64,000 bases of DNA from Agromyces protaetiae (GCF_030866785.1 NZ_CP133018.1:1550001-1614000); one strand, 5' to 3'; counted from the stretch's first letter, positions 45,873-53,632 are shown. Program-made: numbers and translations. The notes: a model not told the origin generated them from the letters alone.

Positions 45873-46445
45873 ATGATCCTCACCGAACGCATCGCGCACG
45901 CGGTTGCGGCGGGCGAGGTCACTGTGGCCTATCGACGCTGGACACGGCCGCGGGTGAAGTCCGGCTCGGAGTTCCGCACCGTCGCAGGACGTGTGCGGGT
46001 CGAGACGATCGAACCTGTGTCGGCCGCGGAGCTCACCGACGCAGACGCCCGCCGGGCCGGGTACGCCTCGCTCGACGACCTGACGGCGACGTTCTCCGGA
46101 GGCGCCTCCGATCCGGTCTTCCGCATCGGTCTGTCCTGGGTCGCGGCAGATGCTCGGGATGCGCTTGCGGCCGATGCGAACCTCACAGCCGAGGACGTTG
46201 CGAGCATCGACGCGCTCCTCGACCGGCTCGACGCGCGCACCCCTTGGGCGCGAAGCACCCTCGCCCGCATCCGACGTGAGCCCGGCATTACGGCGGGCGC
46301 GCTCGCCGGTGGCTTGCCGGTCGGAAAGGAGTCGCTCAAACGACGCATCCGCTCACTCAAAGAACACGGCCTGACCCGCAGTCTGCGGGTCGGCTACGAG
46401 CTGTCCGAACGCGGCCACGCCTACCTGAGCGCCACTGACCCATAG
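45873..46445 (+). CDS. ASCH-like domain fused to winged helix, function unknown
   Basis: A 190-residue protein with two parts. The N-terminal half (VAYRRWTRPRVKSGSEFRTV, then AGRVRVETIEPVSAAELTDA, RRAGYASLDDLTATF) has the strand and basic-loop pattern of ASCH/PUA-like RNA-binding folds. The C-terminal half (TLARIRREPGITAGALAGGL, SLKRRIRSLKEHGLTRSL) reads as a winged helix with wing residues RVGYELSERGHAYL. RNA recognition joined to DNA binding is inferred, not shown. ATG 45873 was chosen over GTG 45816 on domain limits. No Shine-Dalgarno sequence is clear. Confidence 0.65.
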   Translation: MILTERIAHAVAAGEVTVAYRRWTRPRVKSGSEFRTVAGRVRVETIEPVSAAELTDADARRAGYASLDDLTATFSGGASDPVFRIGLSWVAADARDALAADANLTAEDVASIDALLDRLDARTPWARSTLARIRREPGITAGALAGGLPVGKESLKRRIRSLKEHGLTRSLRVGYELSERGHAYLSATDP

Positions 46446-46566
46446 GCGAAGGAACCGCATCTACGAGGCGTGCTGTCAGGTTCCCATCCACCGGGTGAGA
46501 TTTCAGATATATGAGAGCAGGAATGACGCTGGATGCCGACTCGGAGCCGAGTGCCACTCTTTCAAA

Positions 46567-46857
46567 CTATCTGAGGAAATTTCCTGAGCGCCAAATCCAC
46601 GTGAGCCGAGCGGGGCGGTCGACGAGCGCGAAGCGTGACGTGACGATCGCGTCGTTCGCACGCCACGAGAACGCCTGCCCGGATGCCGCCGGACCCTCTG
46701 CGTGGGCGTCCGTCACGTCCGCGCGGAAGCTCGGCCGGTTGGAGACCTCGGCCAGTGCGTCGAAGACGGCATCAGGTGAGAGGTCGATTTCGACGCTGCC
46801 ACGCACACGGGGCGGCGCGGTCTGGTCAGTGATGCCTCGGAGGGCGAGTTCGTGCAC
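46567..46857 (-). pseudogene. SRPBCC/polyketide-cyclase-like protein, truncated
   Basis: The frame reads VHELALRGITDQTAPPRVRG, SVEIDLSPDAVFDALAEVSN, DVTDAHAEGPAASGQAFSW, DAIVTSRFALVDRPARLTWI and then WRSGNFLR followed by a stop. This is the first two thirds of an SRPBCC (START-like) domain; the C-terminal helix and strands are missing. The break point lies in a noticeably AT-rich patch (about 46490-46590), suggesting a deletion or insertion scar. GTG 46857 is the likely original start. It probably makes no functional protein. Confidence 0.65.
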
Positions 46858-46927
46858 GCCCCCGGCGTGAGGCCGCTTGACCGTGACACAGTGACAAGGT
46901 GTGGTGTGTGATGAGGAGGTGGTCTTC

Positions 46928-47602
46928 ATGACCGACGACATCACGACAACCCTGGTGACGCGGCTTCGCATCGCGTTGCAATCGGCCGACGCGTCCGCTC
47001 GACTGCAGGCGGCAATGACCTCGGGAATCCACGCGGACAACGCATTTCTTCCGGTGCTCATCGCTCGGTGTGCCGTAGAGCCCGATTTCTACGTGCGCGA
47101 CATGCTCACGTGGGCGATCACCCGACACGACCGCGCCCGAGCCGTCGATCTGCTGCTCCTCGAGCTTGCTTCAGCGACGCCTCAGGCGCGCAGCCAGGCG
47201 TTGCACAGTCTGTCGAAGCTGGGCGACACGCGCGCGTGGCCGGCGATCACCCTCGATCTGCTGCGAGACGAAGATGTCGAGGTCATGAAGGCCGCGTGGC
47301 GCACTGCAGCGGGCCTCGCGCCCGAGGACGAACGCCTCGGGCTGGCTCGCGAGCTGGGACGCAATTTCGGATGCGGCGACCGGGAGCTGCAGCGCAGCCT
47401 CAGCCGCGCGATCGCCATGCTCGGCAGTTACGCCGAGCCGATCGTCGCCGCGGCCTCCCGATCGAGCGAACCCGAGGTTCGCGCGCATGCGCTCATGACC
47501 GCGCATGTCATGGCGAACCCGAATGACAGCTTCGATGCCGCCGTCGAGGAAGCTCGACGCGTGGTCGCGTTGCGTGCCGCGCCCGCAGGTGAGGACGTCT
47601 GA
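46928..47602 (+). CDS. HEAT-repeat protein paired with MerR-HEAT regulator
   Basis: A 224-residue all-helical protein with about four HEAT-type repeats (FYVRDMLTWAITRHDRARAV, DLLLLELASATPQARSQALH, SLSKLGDTRAWPAITLDLLR, DEDVEVMKAAWRTAAGLAPE). There is no catalytic motif; HEAT arrays bind proteins or nucleic acids. A strong SD GAGGAGG precedes ATG 46928, and TTGACC at 46877-46882 may be a -35 with a long spacer, as MerR-controlled promoters have. It is followed after 1 nt by a MerR regulator that itself carries HEAT repeats, so the two probably act together. Confidence 0.8.
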   Translation: MTDDITTTLVTRLRIALQSADASARLQAAMTSGIHADNAFLPVLIARCAVEPDFYVRDMLTWAITRHDRARAVDLLLLELASATPQARSQALHSLSKLGDTRAWPAITLDLLRDEDVEVMKAAWRTAAGLAPEDERLGLARELGRNFGCGDRELQRSLSRAIAMLGSYAEPIVAAASRSSEPEVRAHALMTAHVMANPNDSFDAAVEEARRVVALRAAPAGEDV

Positions 47603-47603
47603 C

Positions 47604-48605
47604 ATGCTGATCGGCGAGGTCGCCCGCCGAAGCGGTGTGAGCGCGCGCATGCTTCGGCACTACGACCGCATCGGCCTGGTCACGCCGGCCGAGCGCACCA
47701 GCGGCGACTACCGGCGGTACACCGCCGCCGACATCGAGCGACTGTTCCACGTTGAGAGCCTGCGAACGCTCGGCTTCAGCCTTGCCGAGATCGCGAACAT
47801 CCTGGAAGCCGAGGATTTCGCGCCGGCGGAGCTCGTCACGCGTCTCGCCGAGCGCATGCGGGTCAAACTCGAAGCGACCACGGAGCTCCTCGCCCGCATC
47901 GAGCGGGTGCGATCGAGCGAACCGCGAAACTGGTCGGACATCCTGCGCGTCATCGAACTCATCCGCGGGTTCGACGCGGCCAGCGCTTCCGACCGCCAGC
48001 GAGCAGCTCTCGCGCTCGAGGAGGTCGATGAACGCGACACGACTGTTCTCATCGACGCTCTCCTGCGCGAAGACGAGCCGAACACCGCGGGCGCGCTCCT
48101 CTGGGCGCTCGCACGGACGGGGGATGCGGCGATACCTGCTCTCGCCGATGCGCTCGACTCCACCCAGCGGCAGCGGCGCCATCGGGCACTCGAAGCGCTT
48201 GTGAAGATCGGCACGCCGACGTCGCTGCGCGTCGTGGCCGCACAGACGGGGCACAACGACGAGCTTGTGCGCGCGAGGGCCACGATCACGGCGGGTGCGA
48301 GCGGGGACGTCTCGGTCATCGCCGCGCTCGTCGCCCTGGTCGCATCGGGCGACCTCGACATGGAAGCAGGCGACGCACTCGAGGCCCTTGCGAAGGATGA
48401 CGTGACCATAAGGGCGATTGCACAGAAGGCTTCGGAGGCGATCACCGACACAGACGCCGACGGGCGCAGGCGCCTCGCGGGAATGCTCGCTACGATCCCC
48501 GGCCCGGACATCGATTCGACGTTGCACACTCTCGCCGCAGATCCCGACCCCTCAGTGGAGATCACCGCGCGCGCCCACCTCGCCGCTCGGTCCGGGCGCC
48601 GCTGA
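47604..48605 (+). CDS. MerR regulator with C-terminal HEAT repeats
   Basis: A 333-residue fusion. Residues 1-70 are a canonical MerR winged helix (MLIGEVARRSGVSARMLRHY, DRIGLVTPAERTSGDYRRYT, LRTLGFSLAEIANIL), then a dimer helix (RMRVKLEATTELLARIERVR). The rest is HEAT-like: TVLIDALLREDEPNTAGALL, WALARTGDAAIPALADALDS, HRALEALVKIGTPTSLRVVA and so on, where a small-ligand sensor would normally be. This suggests the signal is a protein or nucleic acid. It starts 1 nt after the HEAT gene stop. Confidence 0.85.
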   Translation: MLIGEVARRSGVSARMLRHYDRIGLVTPAERTSGDYRRYTAADIERLFHVESLRTLGFSLAEIANILEAEDFAPAELVTRLAERMRVKLEATTELLARIERVRSSEPRNWSDILRVIELIRGFDAASASDRQRAALALEEVDERDTTVLIDALLREDEPNTAGALLWALARTGDAAIPALADALDSTQRQRRHRALEALVKIGTPTSLRVVAAQTGHNDELVRARATITAGASGDVSVIAALVALVASGDLDMEAGDALEALAKDDVTIRAIAQKASEAITDTDADGRRRLAGMLATIPGPDIDSTLHTLAADPDPSVEITARAHLAARSGRR

Positions 48606-48705
48606 CGCAATCCGGGCGGTTCACCGCCGGTCGATGTGGGTGACGATGGGGACCACGCGACGGCCGACATGCTTCGGTCGGGGCCGATGCGTGCTCGGTC
48701 GGTGA

Positions 48706-48957
48706 TCAGGCCGCGTCGGCGAGCGGTCGGGCGCGCTGCAGCACCTCCACATCGCGCGAGAAGCCATCATCGCCGTGCCCGTCGTCGACCGCCTCCTGCG
48801 CGACGGACACCATGAGGTCGGCGAGACGGCTGTTCCAGACGGTGGTCGAGGTGCCGGCGTGCAGCTGCGCTGCCGCGAGCGCTGCACCCATGGCGCCGTG
48901 TCCGACGATGCCGATGCGGGTGAAATCGTGAGTCAAGTCCCAAGCCTGGATCGACAT
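48706..48957 (-). pseudogene. NAD(P)-binding oxidoreductase (imine-reductase-like), internally deleted
   Basis: The frame starts with a good Rossmann motif, RIGIVGHGAMGAALAAAQLH, then AGTSTTVWNS, but jumps at once to LMVSVAQEAVDDGHGDDGFS and RDVEVLQRARP, which is the C-terminal end of 6-phosphogluconate-dehydrogenase/imine-reductase-like enzymes. Some 230 central residues, including the catalytic helix domain, are gone. Only 83 codons remain. It is next to a broken TetR gene, the usual regulator partner for such enzymes. Confidence 0.7.
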
Positions 48958-49013
48958 GAACCCGCAGGCAAGTACCCACACGGCGATCTGCCGATGAGCA
49001 CGACAGGGCACGG

Positions 49014-49230
49014 CTAGGTCCGCGCCGAGATGCCGCCCTCGATGGTGCGCTTGATGTTCGAGGCAACAGTTGTACGGGGTGTCGTGCCGCTTGCGACCTC
49101 CTCGCATCCCGCGAAGACGAGGGACCAAGCGCGTTCTCGATCCACTTCGCGTCGAGGTCAGTTGTGAACTGGCCGCGCTCTTGGCCGCGCCGGATCAGAC
49201 CAATGATGGCTTCATCGCCTTCGACGTTGC
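49014..49230 (-). pseudogene. TetR-family regulator remnant (C-terminal part, frameshifted)
   Basis: On the minus strand GDEAIIGLIRRGQERGQFTT and DLDAKWIENAL match the TetR C-terminal domain. At about 49124-49129 the frame must shift by one base to continue with WSLVFAGCEEVASGTTPRTT and IKRTIEGGISART, stop at 49014. The N-terminal helix-turn-helix is not present upstream in any frame I can see. Truncated and frameshifted, it is certainly non-functional as TetR. Confidence 0.65.
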
Positions 49231-49329
49231 CGCCGTCGGATTCATCGTCCCTCCTGTCATCGGCGTAGCTGTGGAACAGGAAGAGGATGGGGTCTGCAAC
49301 CTCACTCACCGCCGAGCCAGGCAGCTGAA

Positions 49330-49616
49330 TCAGTATTCTTCCGGCCACAGCTGGACTTTGAGTGACTGTTCGAGTCGGACGATTGTGTCGACGTTCGGGT
49401 AGGCCTTCCCGCCGAGGATCTTCAGCAACGCGGGGTGCGTGAGGCCGGCGGCCTCGGCGATCTGCCGGTAGGGCCGACCGTCGATGGCCTTCTTGAGTTC
49501 AAACGCGTTCAGGCGGCGACCTCTGCGCTCGGGTCATCGAGCGGCACAACGAGCCAGTCCTCGTCTTCCCGAGCAGGGGAGTGACTGCGCGGCGGAAGGC
49601 GCTTCTCCCTGACCAT
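49330..49616 (-). pseudogene. Small helix-turn-helix regulator, frameshifted
   Basis: ATG 49616 opens MVREKRLPPRSHSPAREDED then WLVVPLDDPSAEVAA and stops at TGA 49511-49509. A -1 shift at the stop continues as LNAFELKKAIDGRPYRQIAE, AAGLTHPALLKILGGKAYPN and VDTIVRLEQSLKVQLWPEEY, a clear XRE-like helix-turn-helix of 60 codons. The second frame has no ATG, GTG or TTG start; only CTG overlaps the stop. A one-base deletion in a single gene of about 95 codons explains both halves. It could also be a sequencing error or, less likely, recoding. Confidence 0.7.
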
Positions 49617-49735
49617 CGAGCCCTCTCAAGTAGGTGGAAAATCCTGACTTGCTTGTTGAGTTCTCGGATTGCTGTGCCGGATTCTCGCGAAGGCGGGAAC
49701 CTGACACGTGTGTTCGGATCGCTGAAGAGCTGTTT

Positions 49736-49812
49736 GGGGTGAGTAACGGGGCTTGAACCCGCGACCTCCTGGACCACAACCAGGCGCTCTACCGACTGAG
49801 CTATACCCACCA
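49736..49812 (-). tRNA. tRNA-His (GTG)
   Basis: Full cloverleaf on the minus strand: acceptor GTGGGTA/TACTCAC with the extra G-1 paired to C73 that marks tRNA-His, D arm GCTC/GAGC, anticodon stem CCTGG/CCAGG with loop TTGTGGT (anticodon GTG), and T arm GCGGG/CCCGT. CCA is encoded. It lies at the edge of the gene-decay zone. Confidence 0.97.
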
Positions 49813-49817
49813 TGTGC

Positions 49818-49835
49818 TCGATCTCACGATCGAGA
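49818..49835 (-). terminator. Small hairpin between orn and tRNA-His
   Basis: CTCGATC and GATCGAG pair over 7 bp around a 4-nt loop, 13 bp after the orn stop and 5 bp before the tRNA-His 5' end. It may end orn transcription or guide processing of a joint transcript. Confidence 0.35.
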
Positions 49836-49848
49836 CAACTCCACGATC

Positions 49849-50472
49849 TTACACCACCTTGCCGTCGAACTCGTTCACGACCGAGGCGGCCAGCTCTTGG
49901 AATTCCTGCGAGGTCGGGCCGGGCTCGGCGACGAACAGACCGCGGCGGTAGTACTCGAGCTCACGGATGGATTCGAGGATGTCGGCCAGGGCTCGATGGC
50001 CGCCGTTCTTGCTCGGTGCGTTGAAGTAGGCGCGCGGGAACCAGCGTTTTGCGAGCTCTTTGATGGAGGAGACGTCGACGTTGCGATAGTGCAGATGCGC
50101 GTCGAGACGAGGCATGAACTTCGAGATGAACGCGCGGTCGGTGCCGATCGTGTTGCCCGCGAGCGGGGCCTTCTGCTCGTCGGGCACGTGACGCAGCACG
50201 TACTCGAGCACCTGGTACTCGGCATCGGCGACGCTGACGCCATTCGGGATCTCTTCGATGAGGCCCGACTGGGTGTGCATGGCGCGTACGAAGTCGCCCA
50301 TCGACTCGAGGGCGCTGGCGTCGGGCTTGATGACGATGCTGAGGCCCGCGTCGACCGGCTTCAGGTCGTAGTCGGTGATGACGACGGCGATCTCGACCAA
50401 TTCGTCGACCTCGAGGTCGAGCCCGGTCATCTCGCAGTCGATCCAGACCAGGCGGTCACTCGAGGAGGTCAT
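49849..50472 (-). CDS. orn: Oligoribonuclease
   Basis: 3'-5' exoribonuclease that degrades 2-5-nt RNA and pGpG; essential in many bacteria. The 207-residue protein has the DEDDh core: LVWIDCEMTGLDLEVDELVE (D, E), a mid Asp in GNTIGTDRAFISKFMPRLD, and NGGHRALADILESI with His and the last Asp. YYRRGLFV in the C-terminus is family-typical. ATG 50472 sits 7 nt after a -10 hexamer; an upstream in-frame start would precede the promoter. Confidence 0.96.
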   Translation of the reverse strand: MTSSSDRLVWIDCEMTGLDLEVDELVEIAVVITDYDLKPVDAGLSIVIKPDASALESMGDFVRAMHTQSGLIEEIPNGVSVADAEYQVLEYVLRHVPDEQKAPLAGNTIGTDRAFISKFMPRLDAHLHYRNVDVSSIKELAKRWFPRAYFNAPSKNGGHRALADILESIRELEYYRRGLFVAEPGPTSQEFQELAASVVNEFDGKVV

Positions 50473-50479
50473 GGCCGCG

Positions 50480-50485
50480 AGTCTA
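50480..50485 (-). promoter_or_regulatory. Leaderless promoter -10 (TAGACT) of orn
   Basis: TAGACT on the minus strand is 7 nt before ATG 50472. Confidence 0.6.
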
Positions 50486-50517
50486 CCGGGCGCGGCCGAC
50501 ACGACCTCGCGGCTGGT

Positions 50518-50544
50518 TGGTGCCCCCGGCAGGAATCGAACCTG
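50518..50544 (-). repeat. Extra copy of the tRNA-Arg 3' end
   Basis: These 27 bp are identical to 50552-50578, the last 27 nt of the tRNA-Arg gene including the T arm, discriminator and CCA. The copies are offset by 34 bp with a 7-nt spacer. No integrase gene remains nearby. It looks like an attachment-site scar or a small tandem duplication. Confidence 0.85.
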
Positions 50545-50551
50545 GTGCTGG

Positions 50552-50627
50552 TGGTGCCCCCGGCAGGAATCGAACCTGCGACCGACAGATTAGAAGGCTG
50601 CTGCTCTATCCGCTGAGCTACGGGGGC
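50552..50627 (-). tRNA. tRNA-Arg (TCT)
   Basis: Cloverleaf on the minus strand: acceptor GCCCCCG/CGGGGGC, D arm GCTC/GAGC, anticodon loop CTTCTAA (anticodon TCT, codon AGA), T arm GCAGG/CCTGC with loop TTCGATT, CCA encoded. The anticodon stem is weak: GCAGC against TCTGT gives one G-U and a C-U mismatch at 31-39. AGA is a rare codon in this GC-rich genome. Confidence 0.93.
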
Positions 50628-50667
50628 CGGCCCGTCAAGCTTAGCGAACCGCGTCGGCGGCGGTCCC

Positions 50668-51888
50668 TCAGGCTTCCGTGGGCACATGGGTCGCGTCCGT
50701 CGCCCCGGCGGGTCGCGCCGGGCGGCCGCGGATGGCGAGCCCGACGGCGGGGAAGACCAGCACGGAGCACATGCCGGCTGCGACGAGCGCGGCTGCCGTT
50801 CCCGTGGTGAGGTCCCCCTGTTCGACGCCGATCGCGGTCACGGCCACGATGATCGGCAGTCCCGTCGCCCCGAACAGGCCGGTCGCCAGCCGGTCGCGCG
50901 ACGACGATCCGGGTGGTGCCGCGATCGTCGACGGGATGCCTCGGACGAGGATGAGGGCGACGGCGAAGACCGGGATGAGCAGCAGCGTGGCGGGGTCGGT
51001 GACGAGGGCTTCGAGGTCGAAGGTGACGCCGGTGGAGATGAAGAAGATCGGCACGAGCAGGCCGTAGCCGACGCCTTCGAGCTTGCCTTCGACGGACTCG
51101 ATGTCGCGCTCGGGGGCGCCGGAGAGGAGGAGTCGGTACAGCACGCCGGCGACGAACGCACCGAGCAGCATGTCGAGGCCGAGCAGCGCGCTGAGCGCGG
51201 CGAGGGCGAGCAGGATGAACACGACGAGGCGCACGGCGAACTGCCCGCTGGTGTGCAGCGTCGCGGTGATGACGCGGTGCATCCGCTTCCCGGCACCGCG
51301 GGCCGCGAGCCAGATCGCGAGTCCGGCGACGATGACGAAGAGGACGAGGACGGATGCCGCCGCCATGGGCGACCTGCCGCTCAAGAAGAGCGAGATCGCG
51401 AGGAGCGGCCCGAACTCGCCGACCGCGCCGATCGCGAGCACACCGATCCCGAAGGGGGTCCGCAGGTCGCCCGCGTCTCGCAGCATGGGCATGATCGTGC
51501 CGAGCGCGGTCGAGGCGAGCGCGATGCCGATGAAGACGGCCGCGGACAGGTGCGGTGCGAGCAGCGCGGCGAGGCCGATGCCTGCGGCGAGTGAGACCAG
51601 CCAGCCCAGGGTGGCGCGGGTGAGCGGACGGCCGCGGATGGCACGGAAGTCGATCTCGTTCCCGGCGAGGAAGAAGAGCATGGCGAGGCCGAAGTCGGCG
51701 AGCGCGGACGACACTTCGCCCGGTTGGATCCAGCCGAGGATCGCGGGCCCGAAGAGGAGTCCGAGCAGGATCTCGAAGACGACGAGCGGCACCGGGAGGA
51801 GCCTTCCGACGAAGCGCGCGATGATCGGCGCGACGACCGCGATGGCCGGGAAGAGGACGAGTGTGGCGAGCGAGAGGTCGAGTGGCAT
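50668..51888 (-). CDS. Kef/CPA2-type cation:proton antiporter
   Basis: A 406-residue membrane protein with about 12-13 helices and no soluble RCK domain. Family features: LVVFEILLGLLFGPAILGWI, DFGLAMLFFLAGNEIDFRAI, ALASTALGTIMPML, GAVGEFGPLLAISLF and the C-terminal half FFISTGVTFDLEAL. Na+/H+ or K+/H+ exchange in pH or salt homeostasis is expected; the ion cannot be told. ATG 51888 follows AGGGGAGGAAG, one of the strongest SD sequences in the window. It is divergent from nadE. Confidence 0.9.
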   Translation of the reverse strand: MPLDLSLATLVLFPAIAVVAPIIARFVGRLLPVPLVVFEILLGLLFGPAILGWIQPGEVSSALADFGLAMLFFLAGNEIDFRAIRGRPLTRATLGWLVSLAAGIGLAALLAPHLSAAVFIGIALASTALGTIMPMLRDAGDLRTPFGIGVLAIGAVGEFGPLLAISLFLSGRSPMAAASVLVLFVIVAGLAIWLAARGAGKRMHRVITATLHTSGQFAVRLVVFILLALAALSALLGLDMLLGAFVAGVLYRLLLSGAPERDIESVEGKLEGVGYGLLVPIFFISTGVTFDLEALVTDPATLLLIPVFAVALILVRGIPSTIAAPPGSSSRDRLATGLFGATGLPIIVAVTAIGVEQGDLTTGTAAALVAAGMCSVLVFPAVGLAIRGRPARPAGATDATHVPTEA

Positions 51889-51909
51889 CTTCCTCCCCTT
51901 TCTGGCGGA

Positions 51910-51948
51910 GGGCGGCCCGTCGAAGGCCGCCCACTTGCGCTGATCGTA
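51910..51948 (-). promoter_or_regulatory. Antiporter promoter and 5' leader hairpin
   Basis: The -10 TACGAT (51948-51943) should start transcription near 51935. The leader then forms GGGCGGCC/GGCCGCCC (51910-51932, 8-bp stem, 7-nt loop) about 13 nt before the SD, so the hairpin may tune translation of the antiporter. Confidence 0.4.
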
Positions 51949-51998
51949 GCGGCGCGCAACCCCCTCCCACGCGTCGCATGACCGAAACATCGCGGGGG

Positions 51999-52004
51999 TA
52001 GGGT
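51999..52004 (+). promoter_or_regulatory. Leaderless promoter -10 (TAGGGT) of nadE
   Basis: TAGGGT ends 6 nt before ATG 52011. Confidence 0.6.
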
Positions 52005-52010
52005 CGGTCC

Positions 52011-52847
52011 ATGCGCGAGCAACAGGCGGCGATCATCGCCGAACTCAACGTGAGCCCGACCATCGTTCCGGCGGAGGAGGTGCGTCGGCGCATCGATTTC
52101 CTGAAGGACTACCTCCGGCGTTCAGGCGCGCGCGGCTTGGTGCTCGGCATCAGCGGTGGTCAGGACTCGACTCTCGCCGGGCGGCTCTGCTCGCTCGCGG
52201 TCGCCGAACTCGCGGAGGAGGGGGTGCCGGCGCGATTCGTCGCGGTGCGCCTGCCCTACGGTGTTCAGCATGATGAGGACGATGCGCAACTGGCGCTGAC
52301 CTACATCCAGCCACCCGAGACGGTGACGGTGAACATCAAGGCCGGCGTCGACGGCGTGGCCGAGGCCTACGAGGAGGCAACCGGCGCTGCGATCAGCGAC
52401 TTCGGCAAGGGCAATGTGAAGGCCCGGCTGCGCATGGTGGCCCAGTACGCCATCGCGGGTGAGGGTGGACTGTTGGTGGTGGGCACCGACCATGCGGCCG
52501 AGGCGGTGACGGGCTTCTTCACGAAGTTCGGCGACGGCGGCGCCGACGTGCTGCCGCTGACCGGCCTCACGAAGCGGCAGGGGCGAGCGTTACTGGAGTA
52601 CCTCGAGGCGCCCGAGCGGCTCTCCGCGAAGACGCCGACGGCGGACCTGCTCGATGACGACCCCGGTCAGTCGGACGAGGCGAACCTGGGACTCACGTAT
52701 GTCGACATCGATGACTACCTCGAGGGGCGTGAGATCGACGATGCGGTCGCCGAGCGCATCGAGCACCGCTTCCTGTCGACGAGGCACAAGCGAACGGTGC
52801 CGGCTTCGCCGTTCGACGGGTGGTGGCGTGCCGACACGATCGGCTGA
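52011..52847 (+). CDS. nadE: NH3-dependent NAD+ synthetase
   Basis: Last step of NAD synthesis: amidates deamido-NAD with ammonia and ATP. The 278-residue protein is the short form without an N-terminal glutaminase domain. The PP-loop is [15 protein letters not shown] near residue 45; [58 protein letters not shown] and [12 protein letters not shown] are all conserved. GNxKAR and the nucleotide-binding residues are complete. A strong terminator follows at 52876. Confidence 0.96.
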   Translation: MREQQAAIIAELNVSPTIVPAEEVRRRIDFLKDYLRRSGARGLVLGISGGQDSTLAGRLCSLAVAELAEEGVPARFVAVRLPYGVQHDEDDAQLALTYIQPPETVTVNIKAGVDGVAEAYEEATGAAISDFGKGNVKARLRMVAQYAIAGEGGLLVVGTDHAAEAVTGFFTKFGDGGADVLPLTGLTKRQGRALLEYLEAPERLSAKTPTADLLDDDPGQSDEANLGLTYVDIDDYLEGREIDDAVAERIEHRFLSTRHKRTVPASPFDGWWRADTIG

Positions 52848-52875
52848 GATCGTGCCGCGCTGATCGGCGATCGCG

Positions 52876-52910
52876 ACGAACGGCCGCGGGCGATGCCCGC
52901 GGCCGTTCGT
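52876..52910. terminator. Bidirectional terminator after nadE
   Basis: A perfect 16-bp stem, ACGAACGGCCGCGGGC paired with GCCCGCGGCCGTTCGT, around the loop GAT. It lies 29 bp after nadE and 36 bp from the stop of the convergent membrane gene, so it can serve both. No U tract. Confidence 0.8.
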
Positions 52911-52945
52911 CTGCGGGTGTTCGGCGTTCGATCAGTGCACAGGTG

Positions 52946-53620
52946 TCAGCGCTCAGCGTCGACGGACGCCTGCGCCGGCCGCAGGTTCACCGCGGTGGGT
53001 GCGCTCGCGTCGACGTCGCTCAGCGGCGCGGGTTCGGGCACCAGCCGCTCCTCGCGGTAGCGTTCGTGGTGCTGTTCGGCGACCCAGCTGTCCTGCTCGG
53101 CGGCGAGGGCCTGCTCGGGCCGAGCCCGCTCGGCGCGCCAGCCGGCGAGGTCGTTCTGGAACTGCTTCTTCGCGCGCCCAGGGTGGCGCTGCCACTCGAG
53201 CATGCGGTCGCGGAAGTCGGCGACCGCCGGCTCGAGCTGGTAGCCGAACGTCGCCGAGGACCGCTTCAGCTCGTGCAGCTGATGTGCGGCCCAGTTGGCG
53301 GCGACGTCCGAGCCTCGGATCGGCAGGAGTCGTACGTGGATGTCGGCCTGACCGACCGCGCGGTCCGCCAGTACCTGCTCTTGCGGGGTGAGCGAGTTCC
53401 AGACGGATGCCTCGGTCGCGGCATCGACGAGCGCGGCGATCGCCGCGCTCTTCAGTTCACGGTCGCGCTGGGTGACCATGCGCTTGATCGCCGCGCTGGA
53501 GATCCACGCGGCGAGCAGGCCGGCGACGATGACGGCCACGAACAGCACGATTGCGGCGAAGATCGCGGGACGGGCCGCGCTCGAGCCGAGCCAGGAGATG
53601 AGGTCGTTCAGCCACTGCAT
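52946..53620 (-). CDS. Single-span membrane protein of unknown function
   Basis: A 224-residue protein with one N-terminal membrane segment (residues about 18-40, AIFAAIVLFVAVIVAGLLAA) and a long helical cytoplasmic part rich in Arg, Glu and Gln (TQRDRELKSAAIAALVDAAT, QEQVLADRAVGQADIHVRLL, AVADFRDRMLEWQRHPGRAK). The C-terminus is Pro/Ala-rich. I know no function for it. It is leaderless from ATG 53620 and flanked by strong hairpins on both sides, so it is a monocistronic unit. Confidence 0.78.
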   Translation of the reverse strand: MQWLNDLISWLGSSAARPAIFAAIVLFVAVIVAGLLAAWISSAAIKRMVTQRDRELKSAAIAALVDAATEASVWNSLTPQEQVLADRAVGQADIHVRLLPIRGSDVAANWAAHQLHELKRSSATFGYQLEPAVADFRDRMLEWQRHPGRAKKQFQNDLAGWRAERARPEQALAAEQDSWVAEQHHERYREERLVPEPAPLSDVDASAPTAVNLRPAQASVDAER

Positions 53621-53626
53621 GAGCGC

Positions 53627-53632
53627 AGGCTA
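53627..53632 (-). promoter_or_regulatory. Leaderless promoter -10 (TAGCCT)
   Basis: TAGCCT on the minus strand is 6 nt before ATG 53620. Confidence 0.6.

Noticed and set aside
49499..49813. Open frame on the minus strand reading through tRNA-His
   Set aside because: The start (GIAQSVERLVVVQEVAG) is the well-known translation of a tRNA gene; the real features here are the tRNA and the broken HTH gene. A short stretch (AIRELNKQVRIFHLLERARW) faintly recalls HigB-like toxins but is too weak to call.
49753..50616. Long plus-strand frame opposite orn and across both tRNAs
   Set aside because: It is antisense to a clear orn gene and reads through tRNA sequence; an artefact of high GC.
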